Positions 1 to 6,414 of a stretch of 16,978 nucleotides of DNA are shown piece by piece. Position 1 is the first letter of the stretch, and each line of letters begins with the position of its first letter. Source of the stretch: Pseudomonadota bacterium (GTDB lineage Bacteria; Pseudomonadota; Gammaproteobacteria; Xanthomonadales; Rhodanobacteraceae); the NCBI GenBank assembly GCA_023430685.1, contig JAEYZH010000157.1, forward strand, positions 1-16,978. Reading direction: 5' to 3'. Made by a program: the position numbers and the translations under genes. The notes under the pieces are model-generated. The model searched no databases, had not been told where the DNA came from, and saw only the letters and a list, made by a program, of their open reading frames with translations.

Positions 1-129
1 CGCGCCCGCGCCGAGCCACTCGTGCATCGCCGGATTGATCGCGCGCAGGTCGAGCTGCGAATCGACCATGGCCATCGCGGTCGCGAATGGTTCGAGGTCG
101 GGGCAGCTGGGGTCGCTCGGCGGGCGCAT
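1..129 (-). CDS. PAS-domain sensor kinase, NtrB (GlnL)-like, N-terminal fragment
   Basis: The minus strand encodes 43 in-frame residues from an ATG at 129 to the window edge, so the rest of the gene lies outside. After a short Pro-rich leader the protein reads PFATAMAMVDSQLDLRAINP, then MHEWLGAG. This matches the start of a PAS domain as found in nitrogen-regulation kinases NtrB: a short helix, a strand with V-D, then the N-P-A turn and a helix ending in LG. NtrB is a cytoplasmic histidine kinase/phosphatase acting on NtrC. The histidine-kinase core is not visible, so another PAS-containing kinase remains possible. No Shine-Dalgarno sequence precedes the start; a TATCAT hexamer sits six bases upstream of the ATG. 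The gene is divergent from the YceI gene. Confidence 0.55.
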   Translation of the reverse strand, partial: MRPPSDPSCPDLEPFATAMAMVDSQLDLRAINPAMHEWLGAGA

Positions 130-135
130 TGCACC

Positions 136-141
136 ATGATA
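136..141 (-). promoter_or_regulatory. Possible -10 element of a leaderless promoter for the NtrB-like gene
   Basis: TATCAT on the minus strand (five of six matches to TATAAT) is followed by six bases and then the ATG at 129, so transcription would begin at or near the A of the start codon. No clear -35 box is seen. The same stretch lies in the divergent intergenic region shared with the yceI-like gene. Confidence 0.3.
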
Positions 142-233
142 GTGCAGCAGGCGCCTGTCGATCCGCGCGCCGCGCATTCGTCGACGACGAGCCATCGCGC
201 CGTGCGCGATCCATCCAGCCTCGAGGAACCTGC

Positions 234-830
234 ATGTCCCTGCCCACGAATGTCCTGCTCGCCGCCGTCTTCGTCGCCGTCCCGGCGCTCGCGGGCGCTG
301 CCGAGGTCGTCTACGAGATCGATCCGGCCCACACCTACCCGAGCTTCGAGGCCGACCACATGGGCCTGTCTTCCTGGCGCGGCAAGTTCAACGCCAACAG
401 CGGGCGCATCGTGCTCGATCGCGAGGCGGGTCGCGGCACGGTCGACGTCGCGATCGACATCGCGAGCATCGACTTCGGGCATGACGAGATGAATGCGAAG
501 GCGCGCACGGCCGAACTGTTCGACGCGGACACGTTCCCGCACGCCCGTTACCGCGGCCGCCTCGTGGGCTTCGTCGGCGGTGCACCGACGCGCGTCGACG
601 GCACGCTCGAGCTGCACGGCAAGACGCAGCCGCTCTCGCTCTCGATCGACCGCTTCAAGTGCATGAAGCACCCGGTCCTGCCGCGCGAGCTCTGCGGCGC
701 CGATGCGTCTGCGGTACTCGACCGCGCGGCGTTCGGCATCGATGCGGGCAAGGATTACGGCTTCGACATGAAGGTCGCGCTGGATATCCAGGTCGAAGCG
801 CTGGGGCCGGAACGGGCGCCAGTGCCCTGA
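234..830 (+). CDS. YceI family exported lipocalin-like protein
   Basis: This encodes a 198-residue protein. The ATG at 234 is chosen because it follows a GAGGA ribosome-binding site at 223-227 with six bases of spacing and opens a signal peptide: a short n-region, a hydrophobic stretch at about residues 7-20 (VLLAAVFVAVPALAG) and a cleavage site near residue 22-23. The rest is a YceI beta-barrel: YEIDPAHTYPSFEADHMGLS at the start, then the FDADTFPHARYRG and GTLELHGKTQPLSL strands typical of the family. YceI proteins are periplasmic and bind polyisoprenoids or other amphiphiles; their physiological role is mostly unsettled. Two cysteines (FKCMKHP and RELCGAD) flank a loop and could form a disulphide, as seen in a YceI subgroup. 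It is likely monocistronic, since repeats follow directly. Confidence 0.93.
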   Translation: MSLPTNVLLAAVFVAVPALAGAAEVVYEIDPAHTYPSFEADHMGLSSWRGKFNANSGRIVLDREAGRGTVDVAIDIASIDFGHDEMNAKARTAELFDADTFPHARYRGRLVGFVGGAPTRVDGTLELHGKTQPLSLSIDRFKCMKHPVLPRELCGADASAVLDRAAFGIDAGKDYGFDMKVALDIQVEALGPERAPVP

Positions 831-852
831 GCGCGGCGCAGGCTCGGACTCT

Positions 853-1101
853 CCCTTCGCGCCGAGCGCAGCGGCCGCGGGCTCCCCACTCCCCGTTCCC
901 GCTGAGCGCAGCGGCCGCAGGCCGCGGAGTCGAAGCGCATGCGCGTCGTGGTTCCGGCGCGACCTGGCCCTTCGACTCCGGCCTTCGGCCTGCGCTCAGG
1001 GCGAACGGCGGGGAGATCGTTCGCGCCGAGCGCATCAGCCACCGGCTCCCGACTCTCCGTTCGCGCCGGGCGCAGCGGCCGCAGGCCGCGGAGTCGAAGC
1101 G
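853..1101. repeat. Mosaic of intergenic palindromic repeat units
   Basis: The 370 bases between the yceI-like gene and the ACP gene are mostly repeat. A 32-base segment is exactly repeated at 906-937 and 1070-1101 (it begins GCGCAGCGGCCGCAGG and ends GGAGTCGAAGCG). A shorter copy lies at about 853-879. A reverse-oriented copy lies at 970-1008, where CTTCGACTCCG is followed by GGCCTTCGGCC and then TGCGCTCAGG. Units 906-937 and 970-1000 could pair into a long hairpin. Such TTCGACTCCG...CTGCGCTCAG elements are scattered between genes in Xanthomonadales genomes, from memory. No protein is supported here. Confidence 0.8.
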
Positions 1102-1200
1102 TGTCCGTCCGTTTTTGGTGCACAATTGCGCTTCTTGCGGCCGTGATGGCCCGGCGCGGCGCGCCGGGTGCGGCGGCGCACACCAGGGGGCGTCCGGGCG

Positions 1201-1449
1201 ATGGAGCACAAGCGTCAGATCAAGCAGTTCGTGCTGAAGAACTACCTGTTCACCGAGGACGAGTCGGCGCTCGGCGACGGCGATTCGCTGATCCGCGGCG
1301 GTACGGTCGATTCGACCGGCATGCTCGAACTGATCGCGCACCTCGAGGAGACCTACGCGATCAAGGTCGCCGACGCCGAGATGGTGCCGGCGAACTTCGA
1401 CTCGATCGACGCGATCGGCGACTACGTCGCGCGCAAGCTCCCGGCCTGA
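1201..1449 (+). CDS. Acyl carrier protein (phosphopantetheine-binding)
   Basis: This encodes an 82-residue acidic, helical carrier protein. Ser38 in the motif GGTVDSTGMLELIAHLEE is the expected site of the 4'-phosphopantetheine arm; DS(T/L)-x-x-x-E-L is the carrier-protein signature. A second conserved block, FDSIDAIGDYV, forms the last helix. The ATG at 1201 is preferred over an in-frame GTG at 1168 because the extra residues are Arg-rich and unlike the family; an AGGGGG run lies about ten bases upstream. It opens a four-gene operon and lies 39 bases before an AMP-forming ligase, so it is probably the ligase's acceptor rather than the housekeeping fatty-acid AcpP. DST in place of DSL is common in such dedicated carriers. 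Confidence 0.92.
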   Translation: MEHKRQIKQFVLKNYLFTEDESALGDGDSLIRGGTVDSTGMLELIAHLEETYAIKVADAEMVPANFDSIDAIGDYVARKLPA

Positions 1450-1462
1450 CGTGGTGCGCGGA

Positions 1463-1488
1463 CGGCGCCGCGACCGCACCCGGCGCCG
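1463..1488 (+). other. Hairpin directly before the ligase start codon
   Basis: CGGCGCCG occurs at 1463-1470 and again at 1481-1488. It is its own reverse complement, so the copies can pair as an 8-bp GC-only stem around a 10-base loop. The second arm abuts the ATG at 1489. No Shine-Dalgarno sequence is visible, so the structure sits where a ribosome would bind. It may tune translation of the ligase relative to the carrier protein; that is inference. Confidence 0.4.
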
Positions 1489-3039
1489 ATGATGGCGATG
1501 CACGATCCGGCACTTCCCTGGCTGCTCGATCGCGTCGCGCGGCACGCGCAGGCGGCTCCTGCGCGCATTGCGATCAAAGACGACGCGCGCGCACTCGACT
1601 TTGGCGGACTCTGGCGCGATGCATGCCGCTTCGCGGCGCGCCTCGCCGCACTCGGCGTCGTGCCGGGCGATCGGCTCGCGCTGGTCCTGCCGAACGGGCT
1701 CGAGGCGGTCATCGCGACCTACGGCGGCTGGCTAGCCGGCGCGGCCGTGGTGCCGCTCAACGCGCAAGCCAAGGCGCGCGACTTCGAGCCATGGCTGCGC
1801 CATGCGGACGCGCGCGTCGTGGTGCACGAGGCGGGTCATCGCGATGCGTCGCTCGCGGTCGCGGCGCTCGATCCGCGGCCGCAGGTGATCGTGACGCGCG
1901 GCGCCAGCGCGGGAGCGCTCGACTGGGACACCGCGCTCGCGATCGAGGCCGAGCCGCCCGCGCCGTCGTCCGATCCCGATGCGCTCGCGCTGATCCTCTA
2001 CACCTCGGGCACCACCGGACGACCCAAGGGCGTGATGCTGTCGCATGCGAACCTCGCCGCGAACGTGCAGGCGATCATCGCCTACCTCGGCCTCGGTGCG
2101 AGCGACAGCACCGTCTCGGTGCTGCCGTTCTACTATTCCTACGGTTCCTCGGTGCTGCATACGCATCTCGCAGCCGGCGCGCGCGTCGTGCTCGAGGCGA
2201 ACACGGTGTTCCCGCACCTCGTGGTCGAGGCGATCGCGCGCGAGCGCGTGACCGGCTTTTCCGGCGTGCCTTCCACGTTCCTGCTGCTGCTCAACCGCGT
2301 GACGCTGGCCGACCACGACCTGTCCTCGCTGCGTTACCTGACCCAGGCAGGCGGCGCGATGGCGCCCGCGGTCGCGGTGCGCCTGCGCGCGGCGTTGCCT
2401 CACGCGCGCCTGTTCGTGATGTACGGCCAGACCGAAGCGACCGCGCGGCTCTGCTACCTGCCGCCCGATCGTCTCGATGACAAGCCAGGTTCGGTCGGGA
2501 TCCCGGTCGCCGGCGTCGAGGTCGAGATCCGCGACGAGCACGGCGGCGTGCTGCCGGCGGACGAAGTCGGCGAAGTGCACGTGCGCGGCGCGAACGTGAT
2601 GCACGGCTACTGGCGGGATCCCGTGCTGACCCGCGAAGTGCTCGACCAGGGCTGGCTGCGCACGGGCGACATGGGCCGGCTCGACGCGGATGGCTTCCTG
2701 TTCCTGTCGGGCCGCCGCAGCGACATGATCAAGACCGGCGCGCACCGCGTCCATCCGCAGGACGTCGAGGAAGTCATCGCCGAATTGCCCGAGGTCGCGG
2801 AAGTCGCGGTGGTCGGCGTCGACGACGCGTTGCTCGGCCAGGTCATCAAGGCCTGCATCGTGCCCGTCGATGGCGCCGGGCTCGTGCCCGACCGCATCAA
2901 GGCGCATTGCCGCGAACGGCTCGCGGGCTACAAGATCCCGAAGTTCGTCGAATTGCTGTCGGCGCTGCCGAAGACGGCATCGGGCAAGATCCGGCGTGCC
3001 GAGCTCGGCACGCCTTCCACACCGGGGGAGGTCTCGTGA
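1489..3039 (+). CDS. AMP-forming acyl-CoA/acyl-ACP ligase, possibly exosortase A system-type
   Basis: This encodes a 516-residue member of the ANL adenylating superfamily, of usual length. Core motifs are in order: the P-loop YTSGTTGRPKG at residues 171-181, YGQTEAT at 312-318, the hinge-region TGD at 392-394, SGRRSDMIKTGAHRVHPQDV, and the catalytic lysine K500 in PKTASGKIRR. It would activate a carboxylic acid as acyl-AMP and pass it to a thiol, here probably the carrier protein encoded just upstream. ATGs at 1489, 1492 and 1498 are all possible; none has a clear ribosome-binding site. Its size and ACP partner resemble the ligase family found near exosortase A polysaccharide loci. The substrate cannot be read from sequence. 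The stop overlaps the next gene's start. Confidence 0.93.
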   Translation: MMAMHDPALPWLLDRVARHAQAAPARIAIKDDARALDFGGLWRDACRFAARLAALGVVPGDRLALVLPNGLEAVIATYGGWLAGAAVVPLNAQAKARDFEPWLRHADARVVVHEAGHRDASLAVAALDPRPQVIVTRGASAGALDWDTALAIEAEPPAPSSDPDALALILYTSGTTGRPKGVMLSHANLAANVQAIIAYLGLGASDSTVSVLPFYYSYGSSVLHTHLAAGARVVLEANTVFPHLVVEAIARERVTGFSGVPSTFLLLLNRVTLADHDLSSLRYLTQAGGAMAPAVAVRLRAALPHARLFVMYGQTEATARLCYLPPDRLDDKPGSVGIPVAGVEVEIRDEHGGVLPADEVGEVHVRGANVMHGYWRDPVLTREVLDQGWLRTGDMGRLDADGFLFLSGRRSDMIKTGAHRVHPQDVEEVIAELPEVAEVAVVGVDDALLGQVIKACIVPVDGAGLVPDRIKAHCRERLAGYKIPKFVELLSALPKTASGKIRRAELGTPSTPGEVS

Positions 3040-4022
3040 CGACGTTGAGCTGGGATGTACTGGACATCGACTACGCGGCCGAAGCCGACCGCATCGCGCA
3101 GCGCCTGCGCGAGGTCACCGCGCGCGAGCTGCACAAGCGCGGCCTCGTCGTCGCGATCTCGGGCGGCATCGATTCGTCGTGCAGCATCGCGCTCGCGGTG
3201 CGCGCGCTCGGCCCGGAGCGCGTGTTCGCGCTGATCCTGCCCGAGCGGGATTCTTCCGACGACAGCGGCGTGCGCGCTCGCATCCTCGCCGAACACCTCG
3301 GCGTGCGCGTCGAAGCCGTCGACATCGCGCCCGCGCTCGCCGCGATCGGCTGCTATGCCGAACGCGACGCCGCGGTGCGCCGCGCACTGCCCGAGTACGG
3401 CGAGGGCTGGCGCTTCAAGATCGTCATCGAGGGCGGCATCGAAGGACGCATCAACCGCTTCCGCCTCGTCGCGGTCTCGCCGGCCGGCGAAACCGTGGAG
3501 CGCGCGCTCGGCCTTGCGGACTACCTGCAGATCGTCGCCGCGACGAATTTCAAGCAGCGCATCCGCAAGACACTCGAGTACTACCACGCGGACCGGCTCA
3601 ACTACGCGGTGGTCGGCACGCCGAACCGGCTCGAGTACGACCAGGGCTTCTTCGTCAAGAACGGCGACGGCTCGGCCGACGTGAAGCCGATCGCGCACCT
3701 GTACAAGAGCCAGGTCTATGGCATGGCGCGCTTCCTCGGCCTGCCCGAACGCGTCTGCGCGGCGATACCGACCACCGACACCTACAGCCTCGAGCAGGGC
3801 CAGGACGAGTTCTACTTCGCGCTGCCGTACCGTTCGATGGACCTCGCGCTGTGGGCGCTCAACCACGGCGTGGCCGCGGCCGAACTCGCGCGCGTGCTCG
3901 AGATCACGCCGGCGCAGGCCGAGGCCGTCTACGAGGACATCCGCACCAAGCGCCGCACCACGCGCTACCTGCACGCACGGCCGGTGCTCGTCGGAGAAGT
4001 CGCGGAGCTGGACCTGCACTGA
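3036..4022 (+). CDS. NadE-like PP-loop ATP-dependent amide synthase
   Basis: This encodes 328 residues. GTG at 3036 is the start: it overlaps the ligase stop as GTGA and follows a strong GGGGGAGG site at 3024-3031. The protein has the ATP pyrophosphatase loop SGGIDSS at residues 42-48 and the NAD synthetase block VVGTPNRLEYDQGFFVKNGDGSADVK (193-218), then PIAHLYKSQVYGMARFLGLPE, as in ammonia-dependent NadE. NadE amidates nicotinate adenine dinucleotide by way of an adenylated intermediate. Compared with NadE as I recall it, there is extra sequence at about 105-165, and the usual PTADL tail block is changed to PTTDTYSLEQGQDEF. No glutaminase domain is present. Placement between an acyl ligase and an acyltransferase suggests a different substrate, perhaps an ACP- or sugar-linked carboxylate. 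A true NAD synthetase cannot be excluded. Confidence 0.82.
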   Translation: MTTLSWDVLDIDYAAEADRIAQRLREVTARELHKRGLVVAISGGIDSSCSIALAVRALGPERVFALILPERDSSDDSGVRARILAEHLGVRVEAVDIAPALAAIGCYAERDAAVRRALPEYGEGWRFKIVIEGGIEGRINRFRLVAVSPAGETVERALGLADYLQIVAATNFKQRIRKTLEYYHADRLNYAVVGTPNRLEYDQGFFVKNGDGSADVKPIAHLYKSQVYGMARFLGLPERVCAAIPTTDTYSLEQGQDEFYFALPYRSMDLALWALNHGVAAAELARVLEITPAQAEAVYEDIRTKRRTTRYLHARPVLVGEVAELDLH

Positions 4023-5068
4023 TGGCCGAGGCCGCACCCGCGCCGGTCTACGCGATCGAAGGCGGCGACGTCGCGCGCGACCGCGAGCGCGTGCTCGCGA
4101 TCTGGCGCGGCAACCTCGGGCGCGATACGCGCATGCAGGCGAAGTACGACTGGTTCTACGCCTCCTGCCCCTACGGCGAACCGCTGCTGTGCCTGCTGCG
4201 CCACCTGCCCGACGGCAGCCTCGTCGGCGCGGCCGCCGCGGGACCGCGGCGCATGCGGTGGCGCGGTTCCGACATCGTGGCCGGCGTCCTCGTCGACCTT
4301 GCGGTCACCACGGAACATCGCTCGCTCGGCCCCGCGCTGATGCTGCAGTCGGCGCTCGCCGATGCAGGCATGCGCCGCTATGACGTGCTGTACGGCTTTC
4401 CGAATCCGAAGGCCGCCGCGGTGTTCAAGCGCGTCGGCTACGCGAAGCTCGGCGAGATCATGCGGCATGCGCGCGTGCTGCGGCATGCGCGCTACGTCGC
4501 GCGGCGACTGCCGGGGATCCTTGCGCCGTTCGCGGGCGCCGTGCTCGATGCTCGCGCGTGGTTGCGCGATGCGTGGCGCCGGCGCGGCGCGGAACGCCTC
4601 GACGCGACATGGACCGATCGCGCCGATGCGCGCTTCGACGCGCTGTGGGCACGCTCGCCGCACGGCGATGCGCTCGTCGCGGTGCGTGACGCGGCATTCG
4701 CGCAATGGCGCTTCGACGCCTCGCCGCTCGCGAACACGCGCTACCTGTTGCTGCTGGATGCGGCCGATCACACGCTGCGTGCGTGGTTCGCCTGCCAGGT
4801 CGAGGACGAGGTACTGCACGTGCGCGACTTCTGGTCCGACGACGCCGCGGGCGGCATCGGTGCAGCGTACGTCGATGCACTGCTGCGCGCGGCGCGCACC
4901 GCGCGCCATGTCGCGGTGTCGGTCGAATTCGCGGGCGCCGACGCGAAGCTCGCGGGGTGGCATGCGAACGGCTTCATCGAGCGCAGCCGCAGACCGGTGT
5001 TCGGTCGCATGCACGAAGGTGGTGCGGAGATCGAGCTCCACCTGACCTCGGCCGACGAGGACGAATAG
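4022..5068 (+). CDS. GNAT-family N-acyltransferase
   Basis: This encodes 348 residues. The ATG at 4022 shares its A with the TGA of the upstream gene, so translation is probably coupled. The N-terminal half looks like a GNAT fold: the acyl-CoA-binding motif A reads VDLAVTTEHRSLGPALMLQ (residues 91-109, R100-S-L-G-P-A105), followed by YGFPNPKAAAVFKRVGYAKLG (124-144). The C-terminal half, about 200-348, contains a second mixed alpha/beta region ending near GWHANGFIERSRRPVFGRM, which may be a second, degenerate GNAT-like unit. It has no membrane segment. As the last gene of the ACP-ligase operon, its likely role is to transfer the activated acyl group to an amine; donor and acceptor are unknown. 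Confidence 0.75.
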   Translation: MAEAAPAPVYAIEGGDVARDRERVLAIWRGNLGRDTRMQAKYDWFYASCPYGEPLLCLLRHLPDGSLVGAAAAGPRRMRWRGSDIVAGVLVDLAVTTEHRSLGPALMLQSALADAGMRRYDVLYGFPNPKAAAVFKRVGYAKLGEIMRHARVLRHARYVARRLPGILAPFAGAVLDARAWLRDAWRRRGAERLDATWTDRADARFDALWARSPHGDALVAVRDAAFAQWRFDASPLANTRYLLLLDAADHTLRAWFACQVEDEVLHVRDFWSDDAAGGIGAAYVDALLRAARTARHVAVSVEFAGADAKLAGWHANGFIERSRRPVFGRMHEGGAEIELHLTSADEDE

Positions 5069-5073
5069 GCTTC

Positions 5074-5371
5074 GCAGGCGCCCGCCCTGTGGGCGATCCG
5101 CGCAGGCAACGGATCGTGCGCCGTCATCCGCGTTCACGCGATCGCGCACAGGGTGTGCTCCTGCGCAAACCCCATCCGTAAGAGCCCACCCTGTGGGCGA
5201 TCCGCGCAGGCAACCGGTCGTTCGCGGGTACCCGGATTCCCGCGATCGCGCACAGGGTGCGCTCCTACCCAACCCCGTCCGTAGGAGCCCACCCTGTGTG
5301 CGATCCGCGCAGGAAACCGGTCGTTCGCGGGTACCCGGATTTCCGCGATCGCGCACAGGGTGCGCTCCTAC
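5074..5371. repeat. Three tandem 91-bp REP doublets
   Basis: Units lie at 5074-5164, 5178-5268 and 5281-5371, separated by 13 and 12 bases that are themselves alike (both contain AACCCC and end TCC). Each unit has inverted ends: GTAGGAGCCCACCCTGTG at the left in the third unit and, read on the other strand, GTAGGAGCGCACCCTGTG at the right. The ends start with the GTAG tetranucleotide typical of REP sequences mobilised by RAYT transposases. Units two and three are almost identical; the first is more diverged. The array fills the space between the convergent GNAT and deacetylase genes and may also stop transcription from both sides. Confidence 0.88.
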
Positions 5372-5409
5372 CCGCCGTGCGTATCGGCCGTGGCCCCGTG
5401 GAGAGAGAC

Positions 5410-6414
5410 TCAGGCCAGGCGGCGAACCGGCTTGCGGAACAGCAACAACGCAAGGAGGTCCGCACGAAAGGCCCCGCGTGCATCGACGATGCCGGACTGC
5501 TCGAAGCCGACGCGCCCGAGCAGCCATCCGGGCTGCGGGTCGAGCGGATTGAGGATCGGGTCGCTCGTGAACACGAGTTCGTAGCCGGCCTCGCGCGCGC
5601 GGCGCGCGATCGCGGCGTCGTAGCGCCCGTGCGGGAACGACATCGTGGTCGGCGCGCGGCCACCATCGAGGTGCGCCGCGACGTCGGCGCGCGCGCCGCC
5701 GAGTTCGGCGTCGAGGTCGTGCGCACGCGTCATCGGCGTATGCGTCTTGCCGTGCAGGCCGACCGCGATGCCGCCGCGTTCGAGCGCGCGCAATTCGTCG
5801 GCGGTGGCCATGTGGCGCAGGCCATCGTCCATCAGGCCCGCGAACGGCGCGAGCGTGCGCTCGCGGGTTTCGTCGTCGAGCGTTTCGAGCCGTGCGATCG
5901 TGCGGCGCAGGCCGCCGATGCCTTCGGCGACGGGTTCGGGCTGCGGCAGCGCGGCTGCGAGCTCGGCGAGTTTCAGCCGGCCGAGGCGCCAGGCGCCGAT
6001 CAGGCGTTCCTGGAAGAACGCGTAGGGGCGGCCGACCACGTCGGCGACGACGAACAGCAGCCCCGGCATCGCCGCGCGCTGCAGGCGCGGCAGCGCATGG
6101 TCGACGTTGTCGGCCCAGCCGTCGTCGAACGTGATCAGCAGCGCACGGTCCGGCAGGCGCGCGCCGCCGCTGCGCGCGGCGATCACCTCGTCGGTCGACA
6201 CGACGCGGTAGTGGCGGCGGAAAAACGCGAGGCAGCGGTCGAGCAGGTCGGCTTCGAGCGTGTAGTCGGGATCGCACGAGGCCCAGCGCGGATCGCTCGG
6301 CTCGAGCACGCGGTGAAACATGATCACGGTCAGCGTGCGGCGGTTGCGCAAGCGGTGGTAGAGGCCGAGCAGCCCGCTACCATAGAGCGTCTTCTTGACG
6401 AGATCCGACAGCAT
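5410..6414 (-). CDS. Polysaccharide deacetylase (NodB/CE4 family)
   Basis: This encodes 334 residues. Motifs are VIMFHRV (30-36), the metal-binding TFDDG (95-99), HGKTH (221-225), which fits the H-x3-H metal ligands, and SFPHGRYD (259-266). CE4 enzymes remove N- or O-acetyl groups from polysaccharides such as chitin, peptidoglycan or poly-GlcNAc. A homologous family occurs at exosortase A polysaccharide loci. No signal peptide is seen, so a cytoplasmic or membrane-associated role on a lipid-linked glycan is possible. The ATG at 6414 is the best start; two ATGs further upstream (6447, 6444) would run into the divergent glycosyltransferase gene. The start codon overlaps that gene's ATG by two bases on the opposite strand. 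Confidence 0.9.
   Translation of the reverse strand: MLSDLVKKTLYGSGLLGLYHRLRNRRTLTVIMFHRVLEPSDPRWASCDPDYTLEADLLDRCLAFFRRHYRVVSTDEVIAARSGGARLPDRALLITFDDGWADNVDHALPRLQRAAMPGLLFVVADVVGRPYAFFQERLIGAWRLGRLKLAELAAALPQPEPVAEGIGGLRRTIARLETLDDETRERTLAPFAGLMDDGLRHMATADELRALERGGIAVGLHGKTHTPMTRAHDLDAELGGARADVAAHLDGGRAPTTMSFPHGRYDAAIARRAREAGYELVFTSDPILNPLDPQPGWLLGRVGFEQSGIVDARGAFRADLLALLLFRKPVRRLA

Noticed and set aside
2907..3035. Earlier start for the NadE-like gene
   Set aside because: The extra 43 residues overlap the end of the ligase in another frame; the GTG at 3036 has a strong ribosome-binding site and the usual start-stop overlap.
3036..4022. WbpG/ExsB-type N-acetyl sugar amidotransferase instead of a NadE-like enzyme
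   Set aside because: The GFFVKNGDGSADVKPIAHLYK block is specific to the NadE family, and the partner HisH/HisF-type genes of that system are absent.
5074..5371. CRISPR-like regular repeats
   Set aside because: The repeated units are 91 bases and palindromic, the linkers are short and alike rather than unique spacers, and no cas gene is present.
5452..5459. A perfect AAGGAGGT ribosome-binding sequence on the plus strand
   Set aside because: It lies antisense within the deacetylase coding region and no suitable start codon or real gene follows.
3965..6277. A 770-codon open frame on the minus strand over the GNAT gene, the REP array and the deacetylase
   Set aside because: It crosses palindromic repeats and real genes without any recognisable domain and is Arg-rich throughout.
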